Shown: positions 7,594 through 15,502 of the stretch, piece by piece
Layout: each line of letters opens with the position of its first letter
Position numbering within the stretch: position 1 is the stretch's first letter
Assembly (NCBI RefSeq): GCF_041224425.1
Contig: NZ_JBGFGL010000067.1
Span: forward strand, 124,001 to 188,000
Length of the DNA stretch: 64,000 nucleotides
Source: Psychroserpens sp041224425
Lineage (GTDB): Bacteria > Bacteroidota > Bacteroidia > Flavobacteriales > Flavobacteriaceae
Reading direction: 5' to 3'
Program-made: the position numbers and the translations under genes
The notes under the pieces: generated by a model
Database searches by the model: none
What the model was told of the DNA's origin: nothing
Seen by the model: the letters and a program-made list of their open reading frames with translations, nothing else

Positions 7594-9906
7594 ATGAGAC
7601 CAAAAATCAAATCCCTTTGGCTAAAACGTAGTATTAAAGCTTTTGGGCTTGGTCTACTAATGTTTTTTCTATTCTTTTTTTCTGTGTACATCGGACTTTG
7701 GGGTAAACTACCTACAAAAAGCGAGTTGAAGGATTTAAATCAAGCTGAGGCTACGGTGCTTTTAGATGCCAATGAGGAACTTTTAGGGAAGTATTTCATT
7801 TTTGATCGTCAGATTATTTCCTATGAGGATCTACCACAGCATTTGGTTGATGCTCTTATTGCAACTGAAGATGCACGTTTTTATGAACACAGTGGTGTCG
7901 ACTATACTAGTTTTTTACGTGTATTTTTTAAGTCTATTCTTCTTCAGAATAATAGTTCAGGAGGAGGTAGTACCATAAGTCAGCAGTTGGCTAAAAACAT
8001 CTATGGTAGAGAAGATTTTGGTTGGTTTAGCATGCCTGTTAATAAAACCAAGGAAATGATTTTGGCAAAACGCTTCGAAAGTGTGTATTCCAAGGAAGAA
8101 ATTATTGCCCTTTACTTAAATACGGTCGCATTTAGTGAAAATGTTTACGGCATCGAAAGTGCTTCTCAACGCTTTTTCAGTCAAAAAACCAAAGATTTGA
8201 GTTTATCGCAAGCAGCAGTTTTGGTCGGAACTTTAAAAGCACCACATAGTTATAACCCAAGATTATTCCCAGAACGTAGCCAATTGCGTCGTGACGTGGT
8301 TTTAAAGCAGATGGAAAAATACAATTACATTTCTTATGAAGTAAATAAAAAAACATGTGAACAGCCACTAGAGATTCAGTATAGAAGATTCAATCACTCT
8401 GAAGGAATTGCACCTTATTTTAGGGAATTGGTTCGTAAAGATGTGATTAGGATTTTAGACAGTATCAATTCGGAAACTAAGTCAGAATACAATCTTTATA
8501 AAGACGGATTAAAAATCCAAACCACAATCGATATTGATATGCAGCGTTATGCCGAAAAGGCTATGAAGCAGCATATGTCGTCATTGCAATCGCAATTAGA
8601 GGCATCTTATGGATCACGAGCACCTTGGCAATCCAATACGTCATTAATTGATAAAAAAATCAAGCAATTACCAATTTATAAACGCTTGAAGAAAACAGGG
8701 TTAAAAGAAGGCCAGATTATGGATTCCCTTCAAGTCAAAAGTAAAAAATCATTGTTTTCCTGGAAAGGTGAGATAGTGAAAGACCTCTCAACTATCGACA
8801 GTTTAAAATATATGATGAAGTTTCTCAATTCAGGATTTTTAGCAGTTACTCCACAGTCAGGTGCCATCAAGGCTTATGTAGGAGGTATTGATTTTGAATA
8901 TTTCAAATATGATCATATATCACAATCTAAAAGACAGGTTGGTTCAACGTTTAAGCCCTTTGTGTATGCAACGGCTTTAGAACAGGGAATGAAAGCTTGT
9001 ACGTATTATTCGGTTAAGGAGGTTACTTACACAAATCAAAAAGATTGGACACCAACAAACTCTGGAAAGGAAGAAGAGGATCGGCACTTAAATTATTCTT
9101 TAGAAAAAGCCATCAGTGAATCGGTCAATACCATTGCCGTAAAAGTTTTGGAAGATGTTGGGATTGATGCCGTTACAAAGCAAGCTCATAAAATGGGAAT
9201 TCAATCGAAACTACCTCAAGTACCTTCATTAGCATTGGGTACAGCCGAATTGTCAATGCTTGAACTCACCACGGCATTTACAAGTTTTGCTAACCAAGGT
9301 CAAGTTTCTAAACCCTATTACATCACTAAAATTGTAGATAAATCTGGTAAGGTCATTTATGAAAGTCCGAAACCGCAATCATCAGAACCTGCCCTGTCTG
9401 AAACAACAACAGAGACTATGATTGAAATGATGAAATCTACCATCAATACTGGTACTGCCAGACGTATTCGTACAACTTACGGATTGCAAAACGATTTGGC
9501 AGGAAAAACAGGAACTACCCAAAATAATAAAGATGGTTGGTTTGTAGGGATCAGTCCAAACTTACTTATGGTTTCATGGACAGGCAATGATGATCATCGT
9601 TTAGGGTTCAGTAATACAGGAATAGGCCAAGGAGCCAATTCAGCTTTGCCAACAGTAGCTTTATTTTTAAAACAACTGAATAGTGACTCAAAATATAATG
9701 CTATTACCAAGGCTAAGTTTGATACGCCTTCTGAAGATGTCATTGCTGCCTTGGATTGTCAAGATGAAAAGCGAGATGGATTTTTAAAACGTCTTTTTTC
9801 AAAAGATAAAAAAGAGCGAGCCTTTGAATCTGAAGAGGAAGAGAAAAAGAAGAAAAAGAAAGGTATCTTTTCATTTTTAAAAAAGAAAGACAAAAACCAA
9901 TCTTAA
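7594..9906 (+). CDS. mrcA: Bifunctional penicillin-binding protein 1A
   Basis: A 770-residue class A PBP that polymerises and cross-links peptidoglycan. A membrane anchor lies at about 15-35. The GT51 glycosyltransferase domain (about 60-235) has catalytic Glu92 in TEDARFYEHSGVD and the GGGSTISQQLAKN motif. The transpeptidase domain (about 400-660) has nucleophile Ser451 in STFK, Ser510 in SVN and the KTGT motif at 638. The C terminus is a charged tail rich in Glu and Lys. It stands alone, with a small membrane protein and nitroreductase divergent upstream. Confidence 0.95.
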   Translation: MRPKIKSLWLKRSIKAFGLGLLMFFLFFFSVYIGLWGKLPTKSELKDLNQAEATVLLDANEELLGKYFIFDRQIISYEDLPQHLVDALIATEDARFYEHSGVDYTSFLRVFFKSILLQNNSSGGGSTISQQLAKNIYGREDFGWFSMPVNKTKEMILAKRFESVYSKEEIIALYLNTVAFSENVYGIESASQRFFSQKTKDLSLSQAAVLVGTLKAPHSYNPRLFPERSQLRRDVVLKQMEKYNYISYEVNKKTCEQPLEIQYRRFNHSEGIAPYFRELVRKDVIRILDSINSETKSEYNLYKDGLKIQTTIDIDMQRYAEKAMKQHMSSLQSQLEASYGSRAPWQSNTSLIDKKIKQLPIYKRLKKTGLKEGQIMDSLQVKSKKSLFSWKGEIVKDLSTIDSLKYMMKFLNSGFLAVTPQSGAIKAYVGGIDFEYFKYDHISQSKRQVGSTFKPFVYATALEQGMKACTYYSVKEVTYTNQKDWTPTNSGKEEEDRHLNYSLEKAISESVNTIAVKVLEDVGIDAVTKQAHKMGIQSKLPQVPSLALGTAELSMLELTTAFTSFANQGQVSKPYYITKIVDKSGKVIYESPKPQSSEPALSETTTETMIEMMKSTINTGTARRIRTTYGLQNDLAGKTGTTQNNKDGWFVGISPNLLMVSWTGNDDHRLGFSNTGIGQGANSALPTVALFLKQLNSDSKYNAITKAKFDTPSEDVIAALDCQDEKRDGFLKRLFSKDKKERAFESEEEEKKKKKKGIFSFLKKKDKNQS

Positions 9907-9999
9907 AAATTTAAGGTTAGATGTCCTAAAATTATATTAAAACGGTCGGCATTATGGTTTAAGATTAAAAAAACTCTTATCTTAAATAAAAACATAATA

Positions 10000-11358
10000 A
10001 TGGCTACAATAACAACTACAAATCCTTACACCCAAGAAGAACTTAAAACATATTCCTTAATTTCTGATAACGATTTAAATGCAAAACTTGAGCTTGGCCA
10101 AGAACAGTTTGACCAATGGAAATCAGTTTCTATTAAAGAGCGCTCTAAGTTATTAAAGCAAGTGGCTAAACTATTGCACAAGCGAACTGAGAAATATGCC
10201 AAACTAATGCTTTCTGAAATGGGAAAACCAATAACCCAAGGAATAGCTGAAGTTGAAAAATGTGCTTGGGTCTGTGATTTTTATGCTAAGAATGCCGAAC
10301 GGTTTTTAGCCGACCAGCTTATTGAAACAGATGCAAAAGAAAGCTTTATCAGTTATGATCCACTAGGTGTGATTTTGGCAATCATGCCGTGGAATTACCC
10401 ATTTTGGCAAGTGATGCGATTTGCCGCACCAACACTCATGGCTGGAAACACTGCTGTTTTAAAGCATGCTTCCAATGTTAGTGGATGTGCATTGGAAATC
10501 GAGCAATTGTTTTTGGATGCTGGTTTCCCAAAAGGTTGTTTTCAGACGCTTTTGGTTTCCCACGAACAAATTGAGACCATCATTTCTAGTTCTACAATTA
10601 AAGCGGTAAGCTTAACAGGAAGTGAACCAGCAGGAAGAAAGGTTGCTGAGTTGGCAGGATCACAATTGAAAAAGTGTGTTTTGGAATTAGGAGGAAATAA
10701 TGCTTGTATCGTTTTAAATGATGCCGATTTAGATAAACATATTAAAACCATGGTTCAGGCCAGAATGCAAAATGCAGGACAAAGTTGTATTGCAGCCAAG
10801 CGTTTTATAGTTGAAGCATCAATTTATGATGAATTCATGAAAAGATTTCAAGACGAAGTCTCAAATTTAATTTTAGGAGATCCATCACAAAATGAAACCG
10901 ATATGTCTGCAATGGCTCGTGAGGATTTGGCTAAAGAAGTTGAGCAACAAGTTCATAAGTCTATTGATAAAGGTGCCAAAGTTGTTTATGGTAATTCCAG
11001 AACTGGAGCCATCTTTCAACCGACCATCGTTGAAAATGTACAACCTGGAATGCCGCTTTTTGATGAAGAAGTGTTTGGTCCTGTAGCTGCCATTATTAAA
11101 GTAGAAAATGAGGAGGAAGCTTACCAAATGGCAATGAGATCTAGATTCGGATTAGGAACTATGGTGTTTACTAAAGATGTTAAAAAGGCAAGGCATCAGA
11201 TAGATGATATAGGAGATGGTGCTTTCTTTATCAATGAAATGGTTAAATCAGATCCAAGATTACCATTTGGAGGGACAAAAGCATCAGGTTATGGTAGAGA
11301 GTTGTCCAAAGAAGGTATCATGGAGTTTGTCAATAAAAAAACCGTTTACATAAAGTAA
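10000..11358 (+). CDS. Succinate-semialdehyde-type aldehyde dehydrogenase
   Basis: A 452-residue NAD(P)-dependent aldehyde dehydrogenase. It has the cofactor motif PWNYPFWQVMRFAAP, the catalytic Glu229 in LELGGNNACI, the catalytic Cys263 in GQSCIAAKRF, and EEVFGPVAAI plus PFGGTKASGYGRE near the C terminus. The overall length and these motifs match the compact NAD-dependent succinate-semialdehyde dehydrogenase group, which would feed succinate into the TCA cycle. Substrate choice within the ALDH superfamily is not certain. It is a single gene between PBP1A and a convergent unknown gene. Confidence 0.9.
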   Translation: MATITTTNPYTQEELKTYSLISDNDLNAKLELGQEQFDQWKSVSIKERSKLLKQVAKLLHKRTEKYAKLMLSEMGKPITQGIAEVEKCAWVCDFYAKNAERFLADQLIETDAKESFISYDPLGVILAIMPWNYPFWQVMRFAAPTLMAGNTAVLKHASNVSGCALEIEQLFLDAGFPKGCFQTLLVSHEQIETIISSSTIKAVSLTGSEPAGRKVAELAGSQLKKCVLELGGNNACIVLNDADLDKHIKTMVQARMQNAGQSCIAAKRFIVEASIYDEFMKRFQDEVSNLILGDPSQNETDMSAMAREDLAKEVEQQVHKSIDKGAKVVYGNSRTGAIFQPTIVENVQPGMPLFDEEVFGPVAAIIKVENEEEAYQMAMRSRFGLGTMVFTKDVKKARHQIDDIGDGAFFINEMVKSDPRLPFGGTKASGYGRELSKEGIMEFVNKKTVYIK

Positions 11359-11375
11359 CTTTTTGACCTTTAAGC

Positions 11376-11852
11376 TTACTTGCTTTTATGCTGCCTTATG
11401 ATCTTCTTTATAGCTCTGGTTGGTTTCATGTTATTGTTGCTGTCTGAACAATAGTTCACCAATATCGTTTCAGCTTTGGTATAAATCTCGTCGGCAGTTA
11501 GATCTTTTTCTCCTTTATGTTCGATAATGGCTTTTGACATTGCTGCTAGATACAATCCAAACAAATCAGAATTCCCTTTGGTCAGATCCATTTCCCTTTC
11601 ACCAATTTCAAAGTAATAGTCTGGTGTACCTTCCATCCATTTCATGATATATTGTACAGCGGTTAAACGATTAAAAGGCTCATAATCTGAGGGATTTTCA
11701 AAAAGGTAGTTAGCACATTTTAAAACAACATCCTTTTCAGTACGATAACTCTCAACATACTTGAATTCGTACTTGGAAAGTTTTTCAAAATTTTGACAAA
11801 ATGAAAACTGAAATAAAAATGTAATGGCTAGAATAAGATAAAATTGTTTCAT
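11376..11852 (-). CDS. Secreted protein of unknown function
   Basis: A 158-residue protein with a signal peptide (about 1-19, ending FCQ) and a mostly helical mature region containing two Cys (in VLKCANYLF and VNYCSDS). It ends with a basic tail (RAIKKIIRQHKSK). I do not recognise a family, although similar small proteins of this form seem common in Flavobacteriaceae. It is 31 bp downstream of the esterase gene on the same strand and may share its transcript. Confidence 0.75.
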   Translation of the reverse strand: MKQFYLILAITFLFQFSFCQNFEKLSKYEFKYVESYRTEKDVVLKCANYLFENPSDYEPFNRLTAVQYIMKWMEGTPDYYFEIGEREMDLTKGNSDLFGLYLAAMSKAIIEHKGEKDLTADEIYTKAETILVNYCSDSNNNMKPTRAIKKIIRQHKSK

Positions 11853-11883
11853 AGATTGTTGTGTTAATTATGATTGAAATTTA

Positions 11884-12792
11884 TCATTGTTTACATAAGG
11901 CATAAATAGCATTTGCAAACTGTTTTCCCAAGTCAATATAACCGATGCTGTCATAATGCCAAGGATCAGAATATTTATAATATCTAGTGCTTCTCACAAT
12001 GGTAGCATTGGTGTCAGTTCTCGCAAATTTTTCTTGCGCATATTGAATGAGTTCGCCATATTTCCAAACTTTGCCTACATCACTATTCCAAGAATCCGAA
12101 ATTTTACCTATTACAATCGGTAAATCATCAGTCCTAAACGTCGCTCGCATCAAGTCCATTAACCGTTTCAGATTATCATAATAACGAAGTGCTATGGCTT
12201 CCGTAAATGCGGCATCAGCTTCACCTTGCATCCAAATTATTCCTGTTGGAATAAGATGGTCTTTCTTTCCATTTTCATCAATGTCAGTCGTTTTTAAGGC
12301 ATTGTTTACTGTTGTTAAAAAATGATCGTATTGATTGATTCCGCTCTTACCTTGAAAATCTGGTTCCCAAGACCCGAAACCTCCTGCCGCTAAACTGTCG
12401 ATGGAAGAGCCTCCTCGAGAGTATTTAATGATGGCAATTTTTTCGTTGGGATAGAGTTTTTGAAGCTGTTTGGCAAACGATAGCTCGATTCCAAAACGAT
12501 TGGAAAGCGTATTGGTCTTACCATCAGAAGTGAAACCTGTACCATGTCCAGGTTTTAGGGTTTCCCAAATACCTTTTCCGCCATTTTGGGCTTCATCAGG
12601 AACAGGATTGCCTTCAAAAATCCATACATTATCATAATTAGATCGCAATGAATCTGGTAAATCCTTAGTGTATCCAAAGCCTTCCATATTGGATTGACCT
12701 CCTAAATAAAACAAACGGATTGGGTCGTTTTCTTGGGACTGTATTGAGACTGAGAAACTAAAAAGAAAGAGAAAAATAACGTATTGTTTCAT
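11884..12792 (-). CDS. SGNH-type carbohydrate acetylesterase (SASA/DUF303-like)
   Basis: A 302-residue exported enzyme. After a signal peptide (ending near SQSQ) the SGNH nucleophile lies in LGGQSNMEG (Ser34); the end of the domain has DPWHYDSIGY with the Asp and His expected of the catalytic triad, and GIIWMQGEADA is the block III Gly/Glu region. The family includes acetylxylan esterases (CE6) and sialate O-acetylesterases. It would remove acetyl groups from polysaccharides outside the inner membrane. No glycoside hydrolase or SusCD pair lies nearby, so the substrate is open. Confidence 0.87.
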   Translation of the reverse strand: MKQYVIFLFLFSFSVSIQSQENDPIRLFYLGGQSNMEGFGYTKDLPDSLRSNYDNVWIFEGNPVPDEAQNGGKGIWETLKPGHGTGFTSDGKTNTLSNRFGIELSFAKQLQKLYPNEKIAIIKYSRGGSSIDSLAAGGFGSWEPDFQGKSGINQYDHFLTTVNNALKTTDIDENGKKDHLIPTGIIWMQGEADAAFTEAIALRYYDNLKRLMDLMRATFRTDDLPIVIGKISDSWNSDVGKVWKYGELIQYAQEKFARTDTNATIVRSTRYYKYSDPWHYDSIGYIDLGKQFANAIYALCKQ

Positions 12793-12981
12793 TTTCTACT
12801 GAATATGAATGGTTTTAAATGACTTAGTAAATATAAAAATTTATGGTATTAAGATATAAAAATATCTAGCGTACCAAGTTAAGTCCTGAATAGCTTTGGA
12901 TGACATTAATTTCAAAATGAGGTTTCCCGTAAGGTAAATCAGTTTTTAAGCATTAATGTTATGCTGTTATTTTAGATTAAC

Positions 12982-13128
12982 ATGATTTCACAATATAAGG
13001 TCGATCAAGAAACGGTTGATGTATCAAATCAATCGAACCCAATTTTATTTATTTCCATACTGCTTTTGCTAATTTATATTTTGATCAAACTTTATAAATA
13101 TTTTGATAATGATCAATTTGATGATTGA
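12982..13128 (+). CDS. Possible 48-residue single-helix membrane protein
   Basis: An ATG at 12982 opens a 48-codon ORF ending TGA at 13128. The product has a polar N terminus, one strong membrane helix (about residues 20-38, ILFISILLLLIYILIKL) and an acidic tail (FDNDQFDD). The hydrophobic helix flanked by Lys and Tyr looks like a real small membrane protein rather than chance, but no family is recognised. A terminator-like hairpin lies about 100 bp downstream. Confidence 0.45.
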   Translation: MISQYKVDQETVDVSNQSNPILFISILLLLIYILIKLYKYFDNDQFDD

Positions 13129-13229
13129 TTTACAAGGTTTGCATAATTATAGGGTTATGAATTAGCTTCGCTGTTCCCTGTTGCTCCCATTCGGTAAATG
13201 AACCTTTTGGTCTTTACATCTTTAAATTT

Positions 13230-13263
13230 GAAAAGCCCAACAAGTAAACTCGTTGGGCTTTTC
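13230..13263. terminator. Strong hairpin, probable (bidirectional) terminator
   Basis: GAAAAGCCCAAC and GTTGGGCTTTTC form a perfect 12-bp stem with a 10-nt loop. The stem carries A and T runs at its ends, so it could end transcripts from either side: the small ORF on the plus strand or read-through from the tmRNA on the minus strand. Confidence 0.75.
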
Positions 13264-13294
13264 GGTTTAAATTTGTTATTAAGCTTCGCTTAAT

Positions 13295-13325
13295 TGTGGA
13301 GTCTGAGGATTAAAGCTCCCGCCTT
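13295..13325 (-). repeat. Degenerate copy of the tmRNA 3' end
   Basis: TGTGGAGTC-T-GAG-GATT at 13295-13311 resembles TGTGGAGTC-G-GAGG-GATT at the true tmRNA end (13428 onward), with one substitution and one deletion; similarity weakens but continues through the region matching the T-arm (GCTCCCGCC against ACCCTCGTCC). It lies 133 bp downstream of the tmRNA 3' end. tmRNA 3' ends are common attachment sites, so this may be a scar of an integrated element. Confidence 0.45.
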
Positions 13326-13410
13326 ACCAAAATTGGAAATCAAAATTTTGATTTGTTTTATGTCATTTCAATCTTGAAAATAAATTTTCAGATTTCCACT
13401 TTATAAAACC

Positions 13411-13424
13411 AGCCAATTTTGGCT
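13411..13424 (-). terminator. Possible weak tmRNA terminator
   Basis: A short palindrome AGCC(AATTTT)GGCT lies 6 bp beyond the tmRNA 3' end and is followed on the minus strand by GGTTTTAT. The stem is short, so this could also be only a processing signal. Confidence 0.3.
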
Positions 13425-13429
13425 TCATG

Positions 13430-13822
13430 TGGAGTCGGAGGGATTCGAACCCTCGTCCAAACAAGCTATTAAAGAGCTTTCTACACGTTTAGTCTTTTCT
13501 TGGTTTGTAGGCGAAAAGCTGGCTAAAGACAACCTACTTATCACTTAGCTTCTAAATCTCGAAAGTGCATCGAAGCGCTACACAATCTTAGTCAATATTT
13601 ACGATGCCTCTAAGTAGAACGCCATTAACCAAGGCTTTCTGGAGACATTTAGCTTTCCTACCTTGTAGGACGTGGCTTAATCTTACTATAATTCAGATTA
13701 GGCAGCTAAAGCGTAGTTATTCTCGCCGTTTAAAAAGTTGATCTAGCCTTTTACGTGTGTCAAGATCCTTACACGACGTGCTTACCGTTTAATGAGTCTC
13801 GCTGTCAAAACCAGTCGACCCC
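13430..13822 (-). ncRNA. ssrA: tmRNA (transfer-messenger RNA)
   Basis: A one-piece tmRNA of 393 nt that rescues stalled ribosomes and tags their products. The 5' end GGGGTCG (13816-13822) pairs with CGACTCC (13431-13437) to form the acceptor stem. The T-arm GGGTTCGAATCCC lies next to it. The tag frame at 13698-13727 reads GENNYALAA followed by TAA, giving AGENNYALAA once the tRNA-like Ala is added. The sequence after the discriminator A is CAT, so CCA is not encoded and must be added. A degenerate copy of the 3' end lies downstream. Confidence 0.95.
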
Positions 13823-13867
13823 ATTGTAATGAGATAGCAAAATCTTGTTTTGCGACATCGAATTAAT

Positions 13868-13891
13868 CCTAAACTTGGTTCAGGATCTCAT
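13868..13891 (+). repeat. Short palindromic repeat, copy 1
   Basis: CCTAAACTTGGTTCAGGATCTCAT differs from the copy at 56123-56146 at three of 24 positions. The core CCTxAACTTGxTTCAGG is an imperfect palindrome. This copy is intergenic, whereas the other lies in frame inside a gene. Confidence 0.65.
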
Positions 13892-13910
13892 ACCTATCTC
13901 TCTAATTCTT

Positions 13911-14005
13911 TTGGGCGTTTCCCTCTTTCACTATCGTTTCAGAGGGTCAGGCTTTTCGCTATATCTTTTGCAAAGGCAAAAGGATGCCGCTACAATCCTT
14001 AACGC
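13911..14005 (+). repeat. Structured dispersed repeat, copy 1
   Basis: The element starts TTGGGCGTT and ends TTAACGC, so GCGTT and AACGC can pair as an outer stem. Inside are two hairpins: CCCTCT/AGAGGG, and CTTTTGC/GCAAAAG around AAAG. A shared core, GTCAGGCTTTTCG, lies between them. The same order of blocks occurs at 57531-57638 with different but still complementary stem sequences. Confidence 0.65.
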
Positions 14006-14152
14006 AAATATCCAAAGGAGCGCAAAGTTATCAAAAAGTTTGTATAACCTTACATTTCCTCCTATTTTCGTGCAAATTTTATACCATTGTCGCTTTGGCA
14101 GTATAGCCTTTGTAGATAACAATTCAATAGTCCAATTTTAAAATTACACAGA

Positions 14153-15364
14153 ATGAGTATCACTTTTGGAATTATCAAAGAGCGTAAAAATCCACCAGAC
14201 AGACGTGTGGTGTTTTCTCCTGAAAAACTGGTTGAAGCCCAACTCGCTTTTCCACAGGCAAAATTTGTGGTGGAAGCTTCAGATATTCGTGTGTTTCCTG
14301 ATGATGCCTATCGTCAAAAAGGATTTACGGTAACCGACGATATGTCAGACTGCGATGTATTGCTTGGTGTCAAGGAAGTGCCTCTTGATGCGCTTATTCC
14401 GAATAAAAAATACTTCTTCTTTTCACATACCATCAAAAAGCAACCTTATAACCGAAAATTACTGCTTGAGATTTTAGAGAAGCATATTGAATTATATGAT
14501 CATGAAACCATTGTCAAGAAAAGTGGAGCACGCCTTATTGGTTTTGGTCGTTATGCTGGTTTGGTTGGTGCTTACAACGGATTTAGAGCGTTGGGATTAC
14601 GTGATGGTTTGTTCAACTTGCCTAAAGTAGAAACCCTTGCCGATTTGAATGAAGTCAAAGCTGAATTGGATAAAATTACCATTCCGAATGTAAAAATCGT
14701 ATTGTCAGGAACAGGAAAAGTCGCTTATGGCGCCAAGGAAATTCTCGATCATTTAAAAATTAAGGAAGTCAGTGATGCCTTATACCTTACATCGCAATTC
14801 ACAGAACCTGTCTACTGCATGATTGATGTGATGGAATACAGCAAGCGATTGGATGGCAAGGTTGGTAATAAGTTTGAATTTTATAAGGACCCTTCAGGTT
14901 ATGAAAGTAATTTTATGCCTTATGCCAAAGAAACCGATGTTTTTATTGCTGGTCATTTTTATGGTGATGGTGCACCTTTTATTTTTACTCGTGAAGATGC
15001 TAAGCATCCCGATTTTCGTATCAATCTGGTAGCTGATATTTCTTGTGATATTGACGGACCAGTAGCCTCGACCATTAGACCATCAACCATTGCAGACCCA
15101 TTTTATGGTTACGATCCACATTCAGAAAACGAAGTGGCTTTTGATGCCGACGAAGCCATCACTGTCATGGCTGTCGATAATTTACCTTGTGAGTTGCCAA
15201 AAGATGCGAGTGAAGGTTTTGGTGACATGTTTATGGAGCATGTGATTCCAGCCTTTTTCAATGGTGATGAACGTGGTATTTTAAAACGCGCAAAAATGAC
15301 CACATCTGATGGAAAATTAACCGAGCGATTTAAATACTTACAAGCTTATGTTGATGGTAGGTAA
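14153..15364 (+). CDS. Saccharopine dehydrogenase / alanine dehydrogenase-like NAD enzyme
   Basis: A 403-residue enzyme of the alanine dehydrogenase/transhydrogenase and saccharopine dehydrogenase (lysine-forming) superfamily. The N-terminal half has IKERKNPPDRRVVFSPE and a substrate-binding region with FFFSHTIKKQPYN. The NAD-binding segment is IVLSGTGKVAYGAKEIL near residue 183, followed by a C-terminal Rossmann part with ADISCDIDGPVASTIR. Flavobacterial relatives are usually labelled only NAD(P)-dependent oxidoreductase; alanine or saccharopine are possible substrates. It stands alone on the plus strand after the tmRNA spacer. Confidence 0.8.
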   Translation: MSITFGIIKERKNPPDRRVVFSPEKLVEAQLAFPQAKFVVEASDIRVFPDDAYRQKGFTVTDDMSDCDVLLGVKEVPLDALIPNKKYFFFSHTIKKQPYNRKLLLEILEKHIELYDHETIVKKSGARLIGFGRYAGLVGAYNGFRALGLRDGLFNLPKVETLADLNEVKAELDKITIPNVKIVLSGTGKVAYGAKEILDHLKIKEVSDALYLTSQFTEPVYCMIDVMEYSKRLDGKVGNKFEFYKDPSGYESNFMPYAKETDVFIAGHFYGDGAPFIFTREDAKHPDFRINLVADISCDIDGPVASTIRPSTIADPFYGYDPHSENEVAFDADEAITVMAVDNLPCELPKDASEGFGDMFMEHVIPAFFNGDERGILKRAKMTTSDGKLTERFKYLQAYVDGR

Positions 15365-15502
15365 TTAATTTCCTCTTATTTTCTATAACCTTACTTAGGT
15401 TGTTAGTTGACTTTAAGGAATTTCAATAAAAATTTTCTTACTTTTATGAGGCAATCATTGTAAGATTAGCAATTAACATTTGACAATCAACAACTTAACT
15501 CC

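Larger units (their letters stand above)
13129..13429. other. Spacer between small ORF and tmRNA
   Basis: No coding potential was seen. It contains a strong hairpin (13230-13263), a degenerate copy of the tmRNA 3' end (13295-13325) and a short palindrome next to the tmRNA end (13411-13424). The rest is AT-rich sequence without recognised signals. Confidence 0.6.
13823..14152. other. Repeat-bearing spacer between tmRNA and the dehydrogenase gene
   Basis: About 330 bp without a convincing gene. An open frame at 13845-14141 has no domain and runs through both dispersed repeats found here, so it is not called. The spacer contains a short palindromic repeat (13868-13891) and a longer structured element (13911-14005). 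The tmRNA promoter should lie at its left end, but no clear -7 box was found. Confidence 0.6.

Noticed and set aside
12855..12880. AT-rich hairpin AGATAT-AAAA-ATATCT upstream of the small ORF.
   Set aside because: Such palindromes are frequent by chance in AT-rich spacer DNA, and there is no T run or gene end nearby to support a terminator.
13845..14141. Open frame of 98 codons between the tmRNA and the dehydrogenase gene.
   Set aside because: It runs through two dispersed repeats, has no recognisable domain and carries low-quality composition; it is a by-product of repeat sequence.
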